Source: Triatoma infestans
Taxonomy: Eukaryota > Arthropoda > Insecta > Hemiptera > Reduviidae
Direction: 5' to 3'
Length of the DNA: 64,000 bases
Assembly (NCBI GenBank): GCA_011037195.1
Contig: JAAEAF010004265.1
Span: 1-64,000 of the forward strand
The stretch's first letter is position 1. Every line of letters begins with the position of its first letter. Below, piece by piece: positions 1-11,862 of the stretch. The notes below the pieces were generated by a model. It saw only the letters and a list, made by a program, of their open reading frames with translations. It searched no databases and was not told where the DNA came from. The position numbers and the translations under genes are program-made.

Positions 1-429
1 TCCAAGGCATTTAGTGACAGAATTCCTGTTCTCGAAAAATGTTTAGCACCTTTAGCAGCTGCTGAAGAATTGCACAAATGTAATCCAAACTTGAGTTTAT
101 TCAGGGTCTGCTAGAAGTTGCTGAATTTTCTGATACAAGTGAAATGAAACGCCTACGCTCTCGTTTTATGCACGGAGGGACCGCTTAAAAAGGGTTTTAC
201 AGAAGAAGATTACGGGGAACTCCTCCAAGAGCTTATTACTAAAGTTAACAATTTTTAAAAGGAATTAGATAGGGCACCTGGTCCAGTTTCACAACCCCTC
301 GGGGAACCTTCTACTCAACCTGAGGTGACCGTCAGGTACTAGAATGAAACAGATATTGAAGAAGCCTATGCACAAAGGGCAGACTTGACTAATTTTCAAA
401 CCAGAAGTGAACATGTTCACCCGGTTCCA

Positions 430-1142
430 GAACGTGATATAAGACTTTACAAATGGAACCTAACCTTCTCAGGAGACGACCAAACGCAATCTTTATGTTC
501 CTTTTAAGCGGATGTGGAAGACAGATGAAGGTCAAGAGGAGTAACAAAGGAAGATCTTTTTAGATCAGCAAGCGAGTTTTTAAGGGGTACAGCACTTGTC
601 TGGTACAGGACGAAGAGGAATTCCTTTAGTCATGGGACGATTTAGTCGCGAAACTGAATCGTGTTGACTATGATCACCAACTTATGGAGGAAATTTACCG
701 TCGTACCCAGGGTCCCCAGGAGAGCACAGCAATTTATATGTCTAAAATGCAATCATTGTTTTCTCGTCTTACAGAAAAATGGTCCGAGAAATATAAGCTT
801 GCTGTTATTGCTAGGAATGTCAAAAACGAAAAAAAGAATTTCCCTCCTCCCATTAACGAGATACACTTCAATTGACGAATTGGAGACGGTATTGAGTAAG
901 TTAAAGACTGAAACGACGATGGCATCGACATATACAGAACCCCCATTGAGAGGAACATTAGAGCCTGATCTAGCATACAGAGCTTTCCGTCAGAAGAATG
1001 TAAAAGTCGCTTCAGTTGACTGTTCTACCGGCGCAAAATCCGCAATCCCCAGAGGAACAACTCCTTTTACTTCTAGAGTAAAGTGCTGAAATTGTCAGCA
1101 ACCTGGTCATGTTCATCAGATGTGTCGCAGCAGCAAGAAGGT
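430..1142 (+). pseudogene. gag: gag polyprotein remnant (capsid and zinc knuckle)
   Basis: Across three frames a retrotransposon gag core can be followed: WNLTFSG near 455, then GVTKEDLFRSASEFLRGTA around 535-600, then EEIYRRTQGPQESTA from about 687. The nucleocapsid ends with a CCHC zinc knuckle at about 1084-1128, reading C-x2-C-QQP-G-H-x4-C; the residue after the first Cys is a TGA stop, the simplest change from a Trp codon. Gag would package the RNA in cytoplasmic particles. Several frameshifts and stops make it non-functional. Its frame differs from that of pol, as in elements that use frameshifting, but decay makes this unsafe to conclude. Confidence 0.8.
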
Positions 1143-1399
1143 ATTCTGCACTGGTGGTGGTCAGCAGGGCATTATTAAGGAGAAATGCCAAAAATGCTCA
1201 GGCAATCCGGGAAACGACAAAAATGGTCGAGCCTAAGTGGGCGGGGCTCGATCCATTACGCTATGTCCACCCGTGATAAGGAATGGAGAGAGTGGGTTAC
1301 AGTGGTAGAAGAGTTTATGCAGTCTAAGACCTCAGCTAGAGCTCTTTTGCCCCTGATGGAAGGCCAAATATTGCCGTCTCCTTGTTGGGAATTAATCTC

Positions 1400-1795
1400 A
1401 TGGGACTTTTAGATTTAGGAGCCAGTAGATCAGTAATTGGAGATTAAGGATGGCGGAAACTAGAAAAGTTGGGATTGCCACCTAAATCTGAACTGCACTT
1501 AAAAGTCACCATTGCCAATGGGGCCCCCTGCAAAATTCAAGGATCTGTAGAAATTCCAGTCTTCCTAGGAGGAAAGGTGAAGATTATTAATTTCCTGGTT
1601 GTGCCTTCCTTAATAAATGAACTTATTTTAGGAATTAATTTCTGGAAAGAAATGAGTATTGTACCTAACTTGGGAAATCAAACTTGGTTTTTTGATTCAA
1701 ATTCAAAAATGGCGCACGATTTGCTTATTTCCTCGGCACTTGTCGAACGATCTAATCTCTCTCCAGAAAAGAAGATACAATTAATAAGTTGATAG
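1400..1795 (+). pseudogene. retropepsin-like aspartic protease remnant
   Basis: The active-site stretch reads LLDLGASRSVIG at about 1406-1441. In retropepsins the motif is D-T/S-G-A, so Thr/Ser has become Leu. A TAA at 1445-1447 follows, and then 107 codons stay open in the same frame, including the flap and core strands and the second conserved motif ELILGINFW around 1620-1645. It would cleave the Gag-Pol polyprotein. It lies in the same frame as RT and integrase downstream, as expected for pol. The active-site substitution and the stop both argue against function. Confidence 0.8.
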
Positions 1796-1899
1796 ATTAC
1801 CGGAAAAGTGTGACGCCAAGTAAGTTAGAGGGGACAAATTTGGTATAACATATTATTGACCCTGGCGACACCGACCAATAAAACAGCGCTATTATCCGG

Positions 1900-2420
1900 T
1901 CTCACCAGCCATGCAAGCGATAATAGATGAAGAATTAGAACGAATGATCCAGGAAGGAGTCATCGAACGGTCGACGAGCTGATCGTGATGGTGAAAACAC
2001 CAGAAGGAAAGTACAGGTTTTGTGTTGATTATAGAAAATTAAATGCAGTAACTAAACGAGACGCATACCCTCTACACTACGTAACTCAAATTTTGGACAG
2101 ATTGAGGAATGCCAAATATTTAACTTCGCTAGACTTGAAGTCGGCGTATTGGCAAATCAATGTCGCTGATAAAGACCGGGAGAAGACAGCGTTTACGGTA
2201 CCGGGTCGAGGTTTGTTCTAATTCGTGCGTATGCCGTTCGGTCTGCATAACGCTCCAGCCACTTGGCAGAGGTTTGTCGATACCCTTCTTGGGCCAAAAC
2301 TAGAACCGAAAGTCTTCGTGTATTTGGATGATGTTGTCATCGTCGCAAAACTTTGAAGACCATCTCAAGACACTCGAACAAGTCTTGTCACAAATTCGAG
2401 GTGCGTGACTATCTATCGAT
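1900..2420 (+). pseudogene. gypsy reverse transcriptase (fingers/palm)
   Basis: Typical Ty3/gypsy RT blocks occur in order: FCVDYRKLNAVTKRDAYP (about 2020-2072), TSLDLKSAYWQI (2122-2157), KTAFTVPG (2185-2208), MPFGLHNAPATWQRF (2231-2275) and the catalytic YLDD at 2321-2332. A TAA at 2219-2221 splits the region in frame, and a small deletion near 2345-2355 shifts the frame so that FEDHLKTLEQVL is read in another. The catalytic Asp pair is intact. The enzyme would copy element RNA into DNA in the particle. Confidence 0.92.
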
Positions 2421-2439
2421 TGGGAAAAGGCACAAATTT

Positions 2440-3115
2440 GTAGAGCTAAGCTCTCCTATCAAGGCTATGTTGTAGATGAAAAAGGTCTTCATGTGGATCC
2501 AGGGAAAGTAGCGGCCATATTAGAATTTCCGCAACCAAAACACGTACGGCAATTGCGACCATTCCTAGATTTGGCGAGCTGTACAGAAGATTTGTCCCAC
2601 ATTTTGCCACAATAAGCGCTCCGCTGACAGAACTTCTGAGGAAAAAGAAGAAATGGTGTTGGGGAGAGGACCAAAACAAGGCTTTCATGGAATTAAAGGA
2701 AGCCCTCGTATCCGCACCCATTCTGACTTGTCCCGACTTTACTAGGCCTTTTATGCTACAGACAGATGCTTCGTCTATAGGCTTTGGAGCTATATTATCT
2801 CAAGTGTTTGATGACGGGGAGAAGCCTATAGCCTACGCAAGTAGGAGTCTACCAAAAAATGAGCGTAACTTTTCAACCACAGAGTAGGAATGCTTGGCCG
2901 TGCTCTGGGACATTGAGAAATTTAGGCCTTACTTGGAAGGAGCCAAATTCACAGTTCTTACGGACCATCACTCTCTTATTTGGTTGAAGAATTTGAAAGA
3001 TCCGCAAGGAAGGCTTGCTAGATGGGCTCTGAAAATGCAGCAATATATCTTCGACATCCAACATCGCCCGGGCAAAGACAATGTAGCTGCAGACGCACTG
3101 TCGCGCGCTCACGAT
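2440..3115 (+). pseudogene. RT connection and RNase H domain of the gypsy element
   Basis: The connection region carries LLRKKKKWCWGEDQNKAFMELK (split here as LLRKKKKW, then CWGEDQNKAF) from about 2632, followed by the gypsy RNase H: LQTDASSIGFGAILSQ (2756-2803), PIAYASRSL (2825-2851), the pair FSTTE/ECLAV interrupted by a TAG at 2885-2887, then FTVLTDHHSLIWL (2948-2986) and ADALSRAH (3089-3112). The acidic residues of the RNase H centre are all still encoded. A frameshift around 2575 separates this from the palm domain. Confidence 0.9.
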
Positions 3116-4380
3116 GAAATGGTCGGAAGTATCAAGATTTGCTTCGACAGTGTGGATGATTGGTATATGAAAATGATAAGAAAAGTAACAAGGGACGCTG
3201 CTAAATACCCATCCTGGAAAGTGGAGCAAGGTAAGCAGTTATACAAGCGTGTTAGAGATTCAAGAGAACAATTGTTGGGAGAGGAATGTTTGTGGAAATT
3301 GGTGGTTCCCAAGCCTCAAAGAAGAGATGTCTTGTCGGAATACCATGATAACCCTCTCTCAGGACATCTTGGCGGTTTTAAAACATTGCACCGAATTAAA
3401 GAGAGATTCTACTGGCCAGGAATGGCAGCGGACATTGCAAGATATGTGTCACGTTGTACCGTCTGCCTCCAAAGTAAGCCATCACAGCAAGCACGAGCGG
3501 GCCTTATGGGTCAACAGAAACTGGTAACACAGCCCTGGGAGCTGATATCAATGGATTTCATGGGGCCCTTGCCAACTTCCACTTAACAATATAAATACTT
3601 GCTCGTGGTAGTTGATTACTTTTCAAAATATAGAGTGTTATTACCTATGAGACAAGCAACGGCTAAAGGAGTAAGCAACTTAGTTGAGGAGCATGCATTA
3701 TTGAAATTTGGGACCCCAAGGTTGGTCATTTGCGACAATCGAATCCAATTTAAAAGTAAAGAATTTCACGACAAGATGAAAGAATATGGATGCACTATAT
3801 GGTACACGGCGACTTACCATCCACAAGCAAATACCACCGAAAAAGTAAATCGAGTACTTAAAACAATGATGTCCTGTTACATCAAAGAAAACCATCGCCA
3901 ATGGGACACCAATTTAGCAAAAATTGGTTTTGCATTGCAAACAGCGGCTCACGAGGCCACAGGTGTCACGCCAGTCTGTCGCTTTTTGAATTTTGGGCGT
4001 GAACTCAAGAGAAATGGTAAGGATTATGCGGGGAACTTTGATAGTGACTTGGTGCCGGAAGTTTCCAGGGAGAACCGCATCGCCCAGCTAAACCAACTCC
4101 CATTGTTGTTCGAAGAAGTGCAGGATCGTCTCGCTCGAGCGTACGAAAAAGGCCAGAAGACATATAATCTGAGGAGACGGCCGGTAAAATATCGAAGAGG
4201 AGAGATTGTCTGGAAGAAGAATTTCATCTAATCAGATACCAGTCAGTATTTCGCTCATAAACTCTACCTAAGTATGTGAAGTGCAAGGTGAGCAGGATGG
4301 TATCCGACGTGGTAGCCGAGCTGGAAGACATGGAAGGACGATGGAAGGGACTTGGCACGTACAAGACATAAAACCGAATC
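3116..4380 (+). pseudogene. gypsy integrase (H2C2 zinc finger, DDE core, C-terminal tail)
   Basis: The zinc-binding module has His codons at 3344 and 3365 and Cys codons at 3455 and 3464 (H-x6-H ... C-x2-C). The catalytic core has Asp at 3554 (SMDFMGPLP), Asp at 3734 (VICDN, where the usual Gly is replaced by Arg) and Glu at 3839 (TTEKVNR). All three are in the same frame. A TAA at 3584-3586 lies between the first and second acidic residues. A C-terminal stretch ending GTWHVQDIKP, in a shifted frame near 4350-4378, matches the tail of chromodomain-less gypsy integrases. It would insert element cDNA in the nucleus. The stop makes this copy inactive. Confidence 0.92.
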
Positions 4381-5179
4381 CTCCCAATACCGAATGATTC
4401 CCAATTCCCCAATCCTTAGGGGGCGCCCTTCCGTCCGGAGGTAAGGGGAGAAATATTACCCTGGCTCCGGGCAATAATATAGTAAAAAAAAGAAAGAATA
4501 AAAAAAAAAATAGTTACATCTAGTTAAGTTAAATAATTTTATTTAAATTTTAATTCAATTCAGTGTTGGTGGTTATTTGTTTTTAAAAAAAGTGACAGTA
4601 GTATTAGAGAGTGAGAGAGAGGGTGTGCGAGAGAGAGAGAGAGAATATTTTTATGACCATAGTAACAACAGAAATAGATTGGTTATAAGCATAAAAGTCC
4701 ATAGGTCAGGTGCCTAGTTCTGTAAAACGTAAAAATAAAGTGAAGCAGTGTGTGAGTAACGTTCATGCCAGCGAGATAGACTCCATGTACGGCTGATGCC
4801 GGATTTGCTTTTTCTTAATGATAAAACAAGTTCATTAAGAAAAAAAGGTGAAGTGTGACAATCTGGGTGTACACCCAAACGAAAACGCCTATTTGAGAGA
4901 CTGAGCGGGATTGCTTCCAAATAGGGCCACCTAACGGGATCAAAGGACTTCGCTTAATTGGGGAGCGGAAGAGGAGCTGCATTTTCATTTTCTAGCAACC
5001 AAAAGAAAGGCACAGCAGGTACCACTTAAATAGATAACTATAAATTTTACATATAAATTGATATTTATTAACCGTATGAAAAAAAAGATCGTAGGTTTGT
5101 AACGGCTAAATTCATAGTCCTCTCTCTCTCTAAAAGACGAGTTCACATCACTCCGTCTGTTTTCGGCGAATTCCGTAGT
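4381..5179 (+). other. gypsy 3' region and probable 3' LTR, boundaries unresolved
   Basis: After the integrase tail there is a GA-rich stretch (4436-4452), an A-rich run (4486-4511) and GA and CT microsatellites (4610-4645, 5120-5132). A second purine run just before TGTGACAATC at 4856 is another possible LTR start. Without the 5' LTR neither end can be fixed. No gene is seen. Confidence 0.4.
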
Positions 5180-5193
5180 TAATGTTCGTTGCC

Positions 5194-6268
5194 ATGACTC
5201 CTAGGTATGACTTCCAAAAACCCTTCAAAGTCTTGATATTAGACAGAGGGGCATGGAAGAATGGGCCGCCAATTACAGGCGAATCTATGTGGTACACGGA
5301 CGGGTCCAAGATGGAAGACGGAGTGGGAGCCGGCGTGTACGGGGCTCATCCGAGATGTAATATCTCGGTGAGCCTGGGAAGGCTAGCTACGGTCTTTCAG
5401 GCGGAGCTAGTCGCGATTATTATCTGCGCCGCCGAAATAAGAAGACGGGGAGTGTATAACTCCAGAGTCGTCATATATTCGGATAGCCAGGCTGCTCTGC
5501 GGGCAATTGACTCGTGGGAGATCAGCTCAAGGCTGGTGTGGGACTGCCTAAGTGCACTCAAGGAAATTAGTAGCCATAATAAGGTCTTCTTGGTTTGGGT
5601 ACCTGGGCACTAGGGTCACAGAGGCAATGAGGCGGCGGACCGCCTGGCCCGGGAGGGTTTAATGAGAGCGCTTATCGGGCCGGAGCCGTTCTGCAGTGTC
5701 TCAAGATGCCTCAGGAGTGCATCCATTAAGCTATGGATGCAGGACCGATCAAGGGAATGGTGGGTCAAAACTCCAGGCCAGAGGCAGACGAAAAAGTTTA
5801 TCCATAGCTACTCGCCCAAGCTAACTGCAGAATTACTCCAACTAGGCCTGGTGGCCATAAGGATAGCAGTTGGCATTCTCACTGTCCATTGTAGACTAAA
5901 TAAGCACATGCATCGCATGGGCCTGGCAACGAATAGCCTGTGTAGGTTTTGTCAGGAAGAAGAGGAGACGGCACTGCATATGGTATGTCAGTGCGAGGGG
6001 CTGGTCTGGCTAAGGTACCGCCTCTTTGGTAAAGAGAAACTGGTGCCAACAAGCCTCAGCCCTCTCTCGGACCTATTAAGTCTTTTAAGGCAAGCAGGAC
6101 TCGAGAGGGTGCTCTTATTGACCACCTGGGAGCCCCCCCCAATTTCACAGTCCGGTTAAGGACAGGATAGGGGGAGGGTCTCCAACTAGGGGAGTGCCAC
6201 AATAGATCCTTGGGGTGTCGCGGTGGCGTAGGCTGAATAGCCAATTCCCCCAGTAGAATCTATCTATC
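5194..6268 (+). mobile_element. 5'-truncated LINE insertion with 14-bp target-site duplication
   Basis: The insertion is bounded by TAATGTTCGTTGCC at 5180-5193 and TAATGTTCGTGGCC at 6269-6282 (13 of 14 identical), the signature of target-primed reverse transcription. Its 3' end carries a short TATC-type tail (6257-6268). Only the RNase H and C-terminal part of ORF2 remain; the RT lies in the missing 5' portion. The last 100 bases resemble the 3' end of the minus-strand LINE at 18840-20740, so the two are probably related families. Confidence 0.85.
5197..6160 (+). pseudogene. LINE ORF2 C-terminus: RNase H and Cys-rich domain
   Basis: RNase H motifs are clear: WYTDGSKM (about 5290-5313; first Asp), FQAELVAI (5396-5419; Glu), IYSDSQAALRAI (5474-5509; Asp) and, beyond a TAG at 5611-5613, GNEAADRLAREG. 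The frame then stays open to 6157 and contains the zinc-like cluster CRFCQEEEETALHMVCQC around 5943-5996, typical of the C-terminus of I/Loa/R1-like LINEs. One nonsense codon separates the two halves, so the copy is fairly young but dead. Confidence 0.88.
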
Positions 6269-6282
6269 TAATGTTCGTGGCC

Positions 6283-7829
6283 TCAAGTTTTTTACTATTT
6301 ATCTGGTGGGGAAGAGTAAACCACTTAGAAGGTTTTGTTTATTTTTTCCTGTTTGGTATTGGTAGTTTATTACACTTTTCTTCATTATTGTATTTTGTTT
6401 ATTTTTTGTTCTTTACCCGCAATAAGGAGCGGATGTTAATTGATTCTAATTTATTTAGTTTTGTAAATACTGCCTAATTTCATATTTTATTTACTTTTAT
6501 TGGTTTACTTCCCGATTTAACTGGGTATTAATAGTTTATATAAATGAATTAACATTGTAATAAATGAATGTATTATAATATATATATTTTGCCTAACTGC
6601 AGTTATTTTTTTTTTCATATATATTCTGTTCGTATTGATATTTTTTTATGAGTTATTGAGGCACAAATAAATTTATATGTATAACTAAAAACCACTTATA
6701 CTTAATTGATCTTTTTTCGTTATTTCCTACTCCCCAATTTTATTTTTTTCTTTCTTAGCTTTTCAAATTGTTTTCTAGCTTTTATTTTATATATATTATA
6801 TTGATAATAATATACATGTATGTAGGAACCGAATTAGATAATGTGTAGACAAGTTGAAAACAAAGTTGATAATTTTTTTAAGTCACATTAAAGATTAATT
6901 AGAGCTAGAGGTGGGGAGAGGATGAGCAAGAAATAGGAAGCGAACAGAGCGGGGACAAGATATAATAAAAATAAAATTAGAGCTTTCAAACGGCCAATTA
7001 ACCCCCGCACGGTGTCCGCCGCGTTTACACACTTTCTGCTCCTCTTCTTTAACTAGCAAGAAGTCTTTCTAAATATAATTCAAAGAATAATTAGGCAGAC
7101 TTCCAGATTTGATATCATGTTTACAGTGTGCGTGGGGGGGATGCAGGGGTGTGGCCAATAACTCTCTCTCTCTCTTCGTATTACATAACTTGCAAGTGCT
7201 CTCCACTGGAATAGAAATTTTATTGATAAAGGGAAGGGGAACCCCCTAGCGGCGGAACTTTTTTAAATGTTATATTAGTGTATCAACAGCCAACTGGTAA
7301 TATTAATGCGATCGTGTTAACAGCTTCTCTTTTTTATTACAACCTTAATTAACCGTATCATGTGTGAGCTTGTCTATTTAGTTCACCAGCTCTTTTGGAC
7401 CTAACTATTCGATTGTGAAGGACAGAGACAGTATAGAATGTAAACTTGCCACCAACAAAAAATAGCAAACTTCAGTTTTAGCTACGTAATTTATATACAA
7501 CTATGAGAGGACAAATCTGAAGACGAATAATAACGACTTGGGAAATAAGACGATCTCAAGAAGAAGTAGCCCATTTAGATGGAGTAACAATAGAGCTGGT
7601 TACAACACTTTTTAAACACAATAAAATCACGTAAAATAATAAATATAAAAACGCATTTGTAAAAATACAGAAGCACAACAGACCTGTAAATAAAATTAAG
7701 CAATACATACTATCATTAAACCAATATGACATTCACGAAATAATTGAATCAATCATTAATGTATCTTTTATTTCTTGCCTTATTTTTAAAAACACTTTTA
7801 TAAAATAATATTGGCTGCTGATTGGTTTC
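6283..7829. other. no gene recognised; AT-rich with short GC-rich patches
   Basis: It resumes the sequence interrupted by the LINE. Open stretches (for example 6271-6477) are hydrophobic, AT-driven and look like chance. A GC-richer patch at 6995-7035 and a CT run at 7163-7175 have no recognised function. Confidence 0.5.
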
Positions 7830-8540
7830 ATTGTGTCTATCGACAGTATCATCTCCAGATAATCTCGCACTTATTGAAAAATTTCATTCTAATCTTCTTG
7901 TAATTTGGACACTCTAAAAGAAAATGGTCCAGTGTATTTGATTGACACACAATACATGGTGAAACAGTTATTTTCCGGATTAAATTAATACTTTTTACCT
8001 TCAAAGTACACTGCTGGATATACAATGTTTATAAACGTGATAGTTAAATTTTGAATTCGTAATCTTTGGATAACAGATTATTTTTGAACTTTTCTTCAAT
8101 TAAACACATATTTTTTAAAACTATTTCATTTTGTACATCCCATATGTCAATAATGAATGCCCGATATTAAATAATTAGTTTAAAGTAACAGATCTTTTGT
8201 ATGCTACTATTCGGTAAAGATAAAAGTTTCAACCAGTTCTTTAACATGCGGCAAAATACTTGATATTCCAAGTAAAGGCTATTATTCTCTAATCTTACTT
8301 AACAGTTGGGGTATTTGAAAATAGGTGGGGTAAATATTTAATGAATTTTAGCTGTACTATCTCTATTAAATCACAACAATCAGACGCCAATATTTCAGAA
8401 GCGAACAGTAAAACAGATAAAATTAGAGTATTAACAAGCTGAACTTTGGTATCACAACAATCAGATTTATAATATGCTAATGCATTCAATACTCTAGGTA
8501 TGGCTATCTGACTCTTATTAACAAAGAATAGACGCAACCC
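7830..8540 (-). pseudogene. decayed LINE ORF2 C-terminal region
   Basis: On the minus strand 80 codons (8537-8295) read like the thumb/linker that follows LINE RT domains: AIPRVLNALAYYKSDCCDTK, then LVNTLILSVLLFASE. Further down, in shifted frames, comes a Cys-rich motif CIVCQSNTLDHFLLECPN near 7900-7960, the C-terminal knuckle of many LINEs (C-x2-C-x7-H-x4-C). Similar thumb and knuckle sequences follow RT in the Jockey/CR1/I groups; the clade cannot be set without the RT. Many frameshifts indicate an old copy. Confidence 0.65.
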
Positions 8541-8854
8541 TAATTAGCTGAAGTGGATAAGGTTCATTCAGATAAGTAAATGATTTAACTAAACGTAATG
8601 ACTGATTATTCTAGGTCAATGTTTTATAAAAGAAATATAGTGCAGGTTAAATTTTAAAAACTTAAATATTATTTTACTTAAAAATATCTATTGAAAAACT
8701 CGTTTAAATCGATACCACCAATATCGACAGCTTCACGCAATCCAGCATTATCAATTAAATCAAAGTACCTGTATAGTAGGGCCAATTATATTATTTAAAC
8801 AGTCAAATTAAACTTTTTTTCAAAAAACTAAACCTTTAATGAAGAATATCTGGT
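8541..8854. other. no gene recognised
   Basis: AT-rich unique-looking sequence between a LINE remnant and a copy of the X repeat. Nothing supported. Confidence 0.5.
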
Positions 8855-9290
8855 GTGAAATACTCACACGAGTTTCTCTTGTGACAACATTGTAGTTGAC
8901 AAATTTTCTTCGAATTTATAATTTGTACTAAATATCTGTGTTCACAGTTTTATATCAACTGGACAATCTAAACTTAATAAAATGATATTTTTTGAGCGAA
9001 GCATAACCTCCTCCCGCCCCCCACAACTTCTTTAATGAATTTCTCTCGGAAAAAAGATTCAAACAAAATTGTCAAATCTCTATAATCACAGTTAGTGTAC
9101 CAAATTAATGAAATTTGTTGATGTTTTAGTGGAGAAAACCGCGAAAACTGAAAAAAACCATTCGGTAAAGTGTTACTACCATTGAGGAATTTTGCCCGAA
9201 ACCTTCGTGTCTGATGCGGGATACCTAAACGGAATACCAAGTTTGAGGTATAATCAAAGCTATAATTTAAATTGAAACTGACCAAAAATC
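8855..9290 (+). repeat. copy of abundant degenerate repeat family X
   Basis: It starts with a terminus of the type ATCTGGTGTGAAA, an ACACTCACAC-like block and a TTTCTCTT block, then follows the same order as the copy at 60195-60560: TTGACAAATTTTCTTC, ACTTAATAAAATGA, CTTCTTTAATGAA, CAGTTAGTGTA. The ordered similarity over more than 300 bp shows one interspersed family. No open frame of note. Class unknown; it may be a non-autonomous DNA element or an old satellite-like dispersed repeat. Confidence 0.7.
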
Positions 9291-10846
9291 AAGAAATTAC
9301 TTACAACAAACAGGAGCAGTAGGTAGAATTAAATGTTTCTCACTCACCTGAAATTAGAGAGATAAGATTAGTTTTTGATTTGATCAATTTTAAAGTTAGA
9401 TGACACAACAGATGTGCTGTATGACCTACTTTAGATGTAACATCGTAGCTACTCAGACTGGTAAAGTGAACCAGATTATCGTGTCGTAGCAACTGATTGG
9501 TTCGGTCAGTAAGTGCTGCAATGTAAATCTCTTGAGAGTTTATAAACATTACAATAATAAAGTTAAAGTTTTGATTAGAATGATAAAAAGTGAAATTTTA
9601 TCAGACAATTCTTTAAAAAATACAAGAAAATGAAGCTCTCAGCCTGAACAAAAAGGAAAGTGGGAAAAAATATAGGAGAGGAACAACATTCATTTGTTGG
9701 AGGATATTGGCTCTGTGACAGACCGCGATTTTCCCAGTGCTGCCAACTAATACAAGCTCAAAGCTGGTGGGTGGCCTTTCAGCTGTGACGGGTGGTAGCA
9801 TTGCAAAGAAAATATCAAGGAAAGCTTTTAAGTGGGCAAATAAGCCGGGTTGGAGGCGGTGATTTTTCATGGAGCTGGTGTGGACCTCTCCTTGTATTAC
9901 TGCACTCTCCTTCTCGTCAGGGGGCCACGCAAAAATTGAATTCCCATGTTTGGGCACCGCTCTTTCTGGGTTGCCCTTAAAGTATTGTTGGCGAGATCAA
10001 AACAGCTGTGGCCTTGAGATCTTGTTGGCAACTGTTTGTTCAACTCTATACAAACCTTCTGAACACCAGATAAAAAAAAACTTTGAGCACGCTAATTAAT
10101 AATTAAAAACTCTAATCAAAATAAAAACTAAAATAAATATGAAAGAATGAATAAGGTGTCCACAATTTATTAGTTTCTACTGAAAATCTGTAAACAAAAC
10201 CAGATACAGAGGCAATTATTGATTTGTAGCCAGTCACCTTCTTCCATGTTGAGACATAAATAAACACCTAATATAAATTTGAAGAATTTATGTCACTTTT
10301 ACCCGTATCCTAGCCAGCAGAAGGCAATTAGAGCCGTTTCACAGCCTCTGTTTCGTTAATAAACTTCCAAATCTGTTGTAGGAAGTCCTTCCGATTGCAA
10401 ATTTGGAAAATCGCTAATATAAATTTTTGGAGCCGCGAGGTTAATCGAACCCGGATCATTTGCAATAAAGATGAGAACGTTAGCCCGTATTCACTCTCCT
10501 TGTCAACTTCAAGGAAACTACCTTGAAGAGGGAAGCAAGTTTGAGGGGAGAGATTGATGAGGTTATCTGTTCTCTTGCAACTCACACATTTAATAGAAAA
10601 ATCATTCAAATATTGCTGAATTAACCACAATTAGTTTTGTGTAGTGCTTTTTACTTTAAAATATTAATGCACAAAACTGAGACACGATGTAATATCCTAA
10701 CTTTCTTTATAAGTTTTAAAATAAAGTGAGTAATTTTTTAAATATACAATCGCTCGTAGAAAGTTTGGATATCTTAATATATAAACTGCCCCAGAGCTTC
10801 TGACCGAAAGTAGATGTTTTACTCACACCTCTCTTTTCCTTACAAA
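9291..10846. other. no recognised gene; two unassigned open frames
   Basis: Two minus-strand frames stay open for 100-114 codons (9957-9613 and 10630-10328). The first lies in a GC-richer patch and resembles nothing I know. The second contains a B-box-like GGGTTCGATTAACC, so it may be a decayed tRNA-derived repeat, not a protein. Neither has clear support as a gene. Confidence 0.4.
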
Positions 10847-10860
10847 CCATTAAATATTAT

Positions 10861-11862
10861 TTTTTTATTTTTTATTTATTTACAAATTGATATGGGCCAG
10901 CTCACTTAGAGCTTTACACATAGAGCTAATTGAAAGGAAATGAAAACAACAACGAAACAAAGATGAGTCTTCTCAAAGATCTTGGTAGAGTCTGGGTTTC
11001 AATCTTCTGAATGCAGTAGGTTCGCATATGTGGTAATGTTAAGCTGAGGGAACTGTGGAAGAAATTTTTCGTAAGCTTAGCCATGTGTGAGCATATATCT
11101 GGCATGTCAAGTTCTCTGTGTGTATGTGTATTTCTGATACGAGTAAACCAGGGAGCGTTTAGTGCAATTCGCAGTACCTTGTTTTTGAAAGTCTGTAATC
11201 GTTTTGTCATTGTGTTGCTCTAGCGGTTATCCAAACTGGGCGTATGTCAGGAGAGGTCTAAGGAATGTTTTGTAGAGTAGTATGGTGCAAGAATGTTTCA
11301 GTGGTGTGTTTCGGTTAATAAGTGGATACAACTGTTTCAGTTGGGTGTATCCTTGTTGCAGTTTAGTGTTAATGTGCTGTCTCCAGGTGAGTCTTGTATC
11401 AAGGATTACGCCCAGATAACGCACACCTTGGTCTTTTTGTTTCCAGGGAATTTCCTGGTTGTTAATTGTTAGTAGGCGAAGGTCTCATTTCGAAACCACC
11501 GGAGAGCGAAGATTTTACATGGGTTTAACTTTAGCTTCCATCGGCGAAACCAGCTAGATATACAGTCTATTGATGTTTGTAAGTCAGTAATGCTTTCGTT
11601 ATTGTCTGTAATGGATGAGGCTAGTTATCGTCTGCGTAGGTAGCTAATGTCGCTTTAATAGGTGCAGGTATGCCCGAGCAGTAGAGGTTGAAGGGTATTG
11701 GGCTCATGATTGCCTCTTGTGGTAGTCCCGCTAGTATTTGTCTCTCTGTACTGAACGTGTTGTTGAGTCTTACCTGGAATGTTCTGTCTTGTAAGAAGGA
11801 TCCTATAATTTGAGTTAAAAAAACTTGGAGTTTCACTGACCAAGCGATCAGCTGGGAATTCC
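10861..11862 (-). mobile_element. 5'-truncated Jockey-like LINE with target-site duplication
   Basis: The minus-strand element ends in an A-rich tail (10861-10885 as T on the plus strand). It is flanked by CCATTAAATATTAT at 10847-10860 and CCATTAAACATTAT at 11863-11876 (13 of 14 identical), which fixes both ends. The body encodes an RT palm with LAGLPQEAIMSPIPFNLY (near 11690-11740), the catalytic YADD at 11627-11638 followed by a stop, then, past frameshifts, MRYLGVILDTRLTWRQHI (11424-11370) and LLYKTFLRPLLTYAQFG (11278-11228), all characteristic of Jockey-clade ORF2. It was already 5'-truncated when it inserted, and has since decayed. Confidence 0.85.

Larger units (their letters stand above)
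1..4460 (+). mobile_element. Ty3/gypsy LTR retrotransposon, internal region, 5' end outside window
   Basis: The order gag, aspartic protease, reverse transcriptase, RNase H, integrase is that of Ty3/gypsy (integrase after RNase H). Almost all of pol reads in one frame from about 1400 to 4231, broken by single stops at 1445, 2219, 2885 and 3584 and by frameshifts between about 2340 and 2690. Gag is more heavily broken. The 5' LTR and the gag start lie left of the window, so LTR identity cannot be compared. No envelope gene follows integrase. It is a dead copy, but recognisable along its whole length, which suggests moderate age. A purine-rich stretch around 4436-4452 may be the polypurine tract next to the 3' LTR. 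Confidence 0.93.

Noticed and set aside
661..1089. 142-codon plus-strand frame at the left edge as a separate protein
   Set aside because: It mixes gag text in its second half with out-of-frame sequence in the first; it is part of the broken gag.
9613..9957. 114-codon minus-strand frame as a host gene
   Set aside because: No recognised family, no splice signals, and a plus-strand frame overlaps it; left as unassigned.
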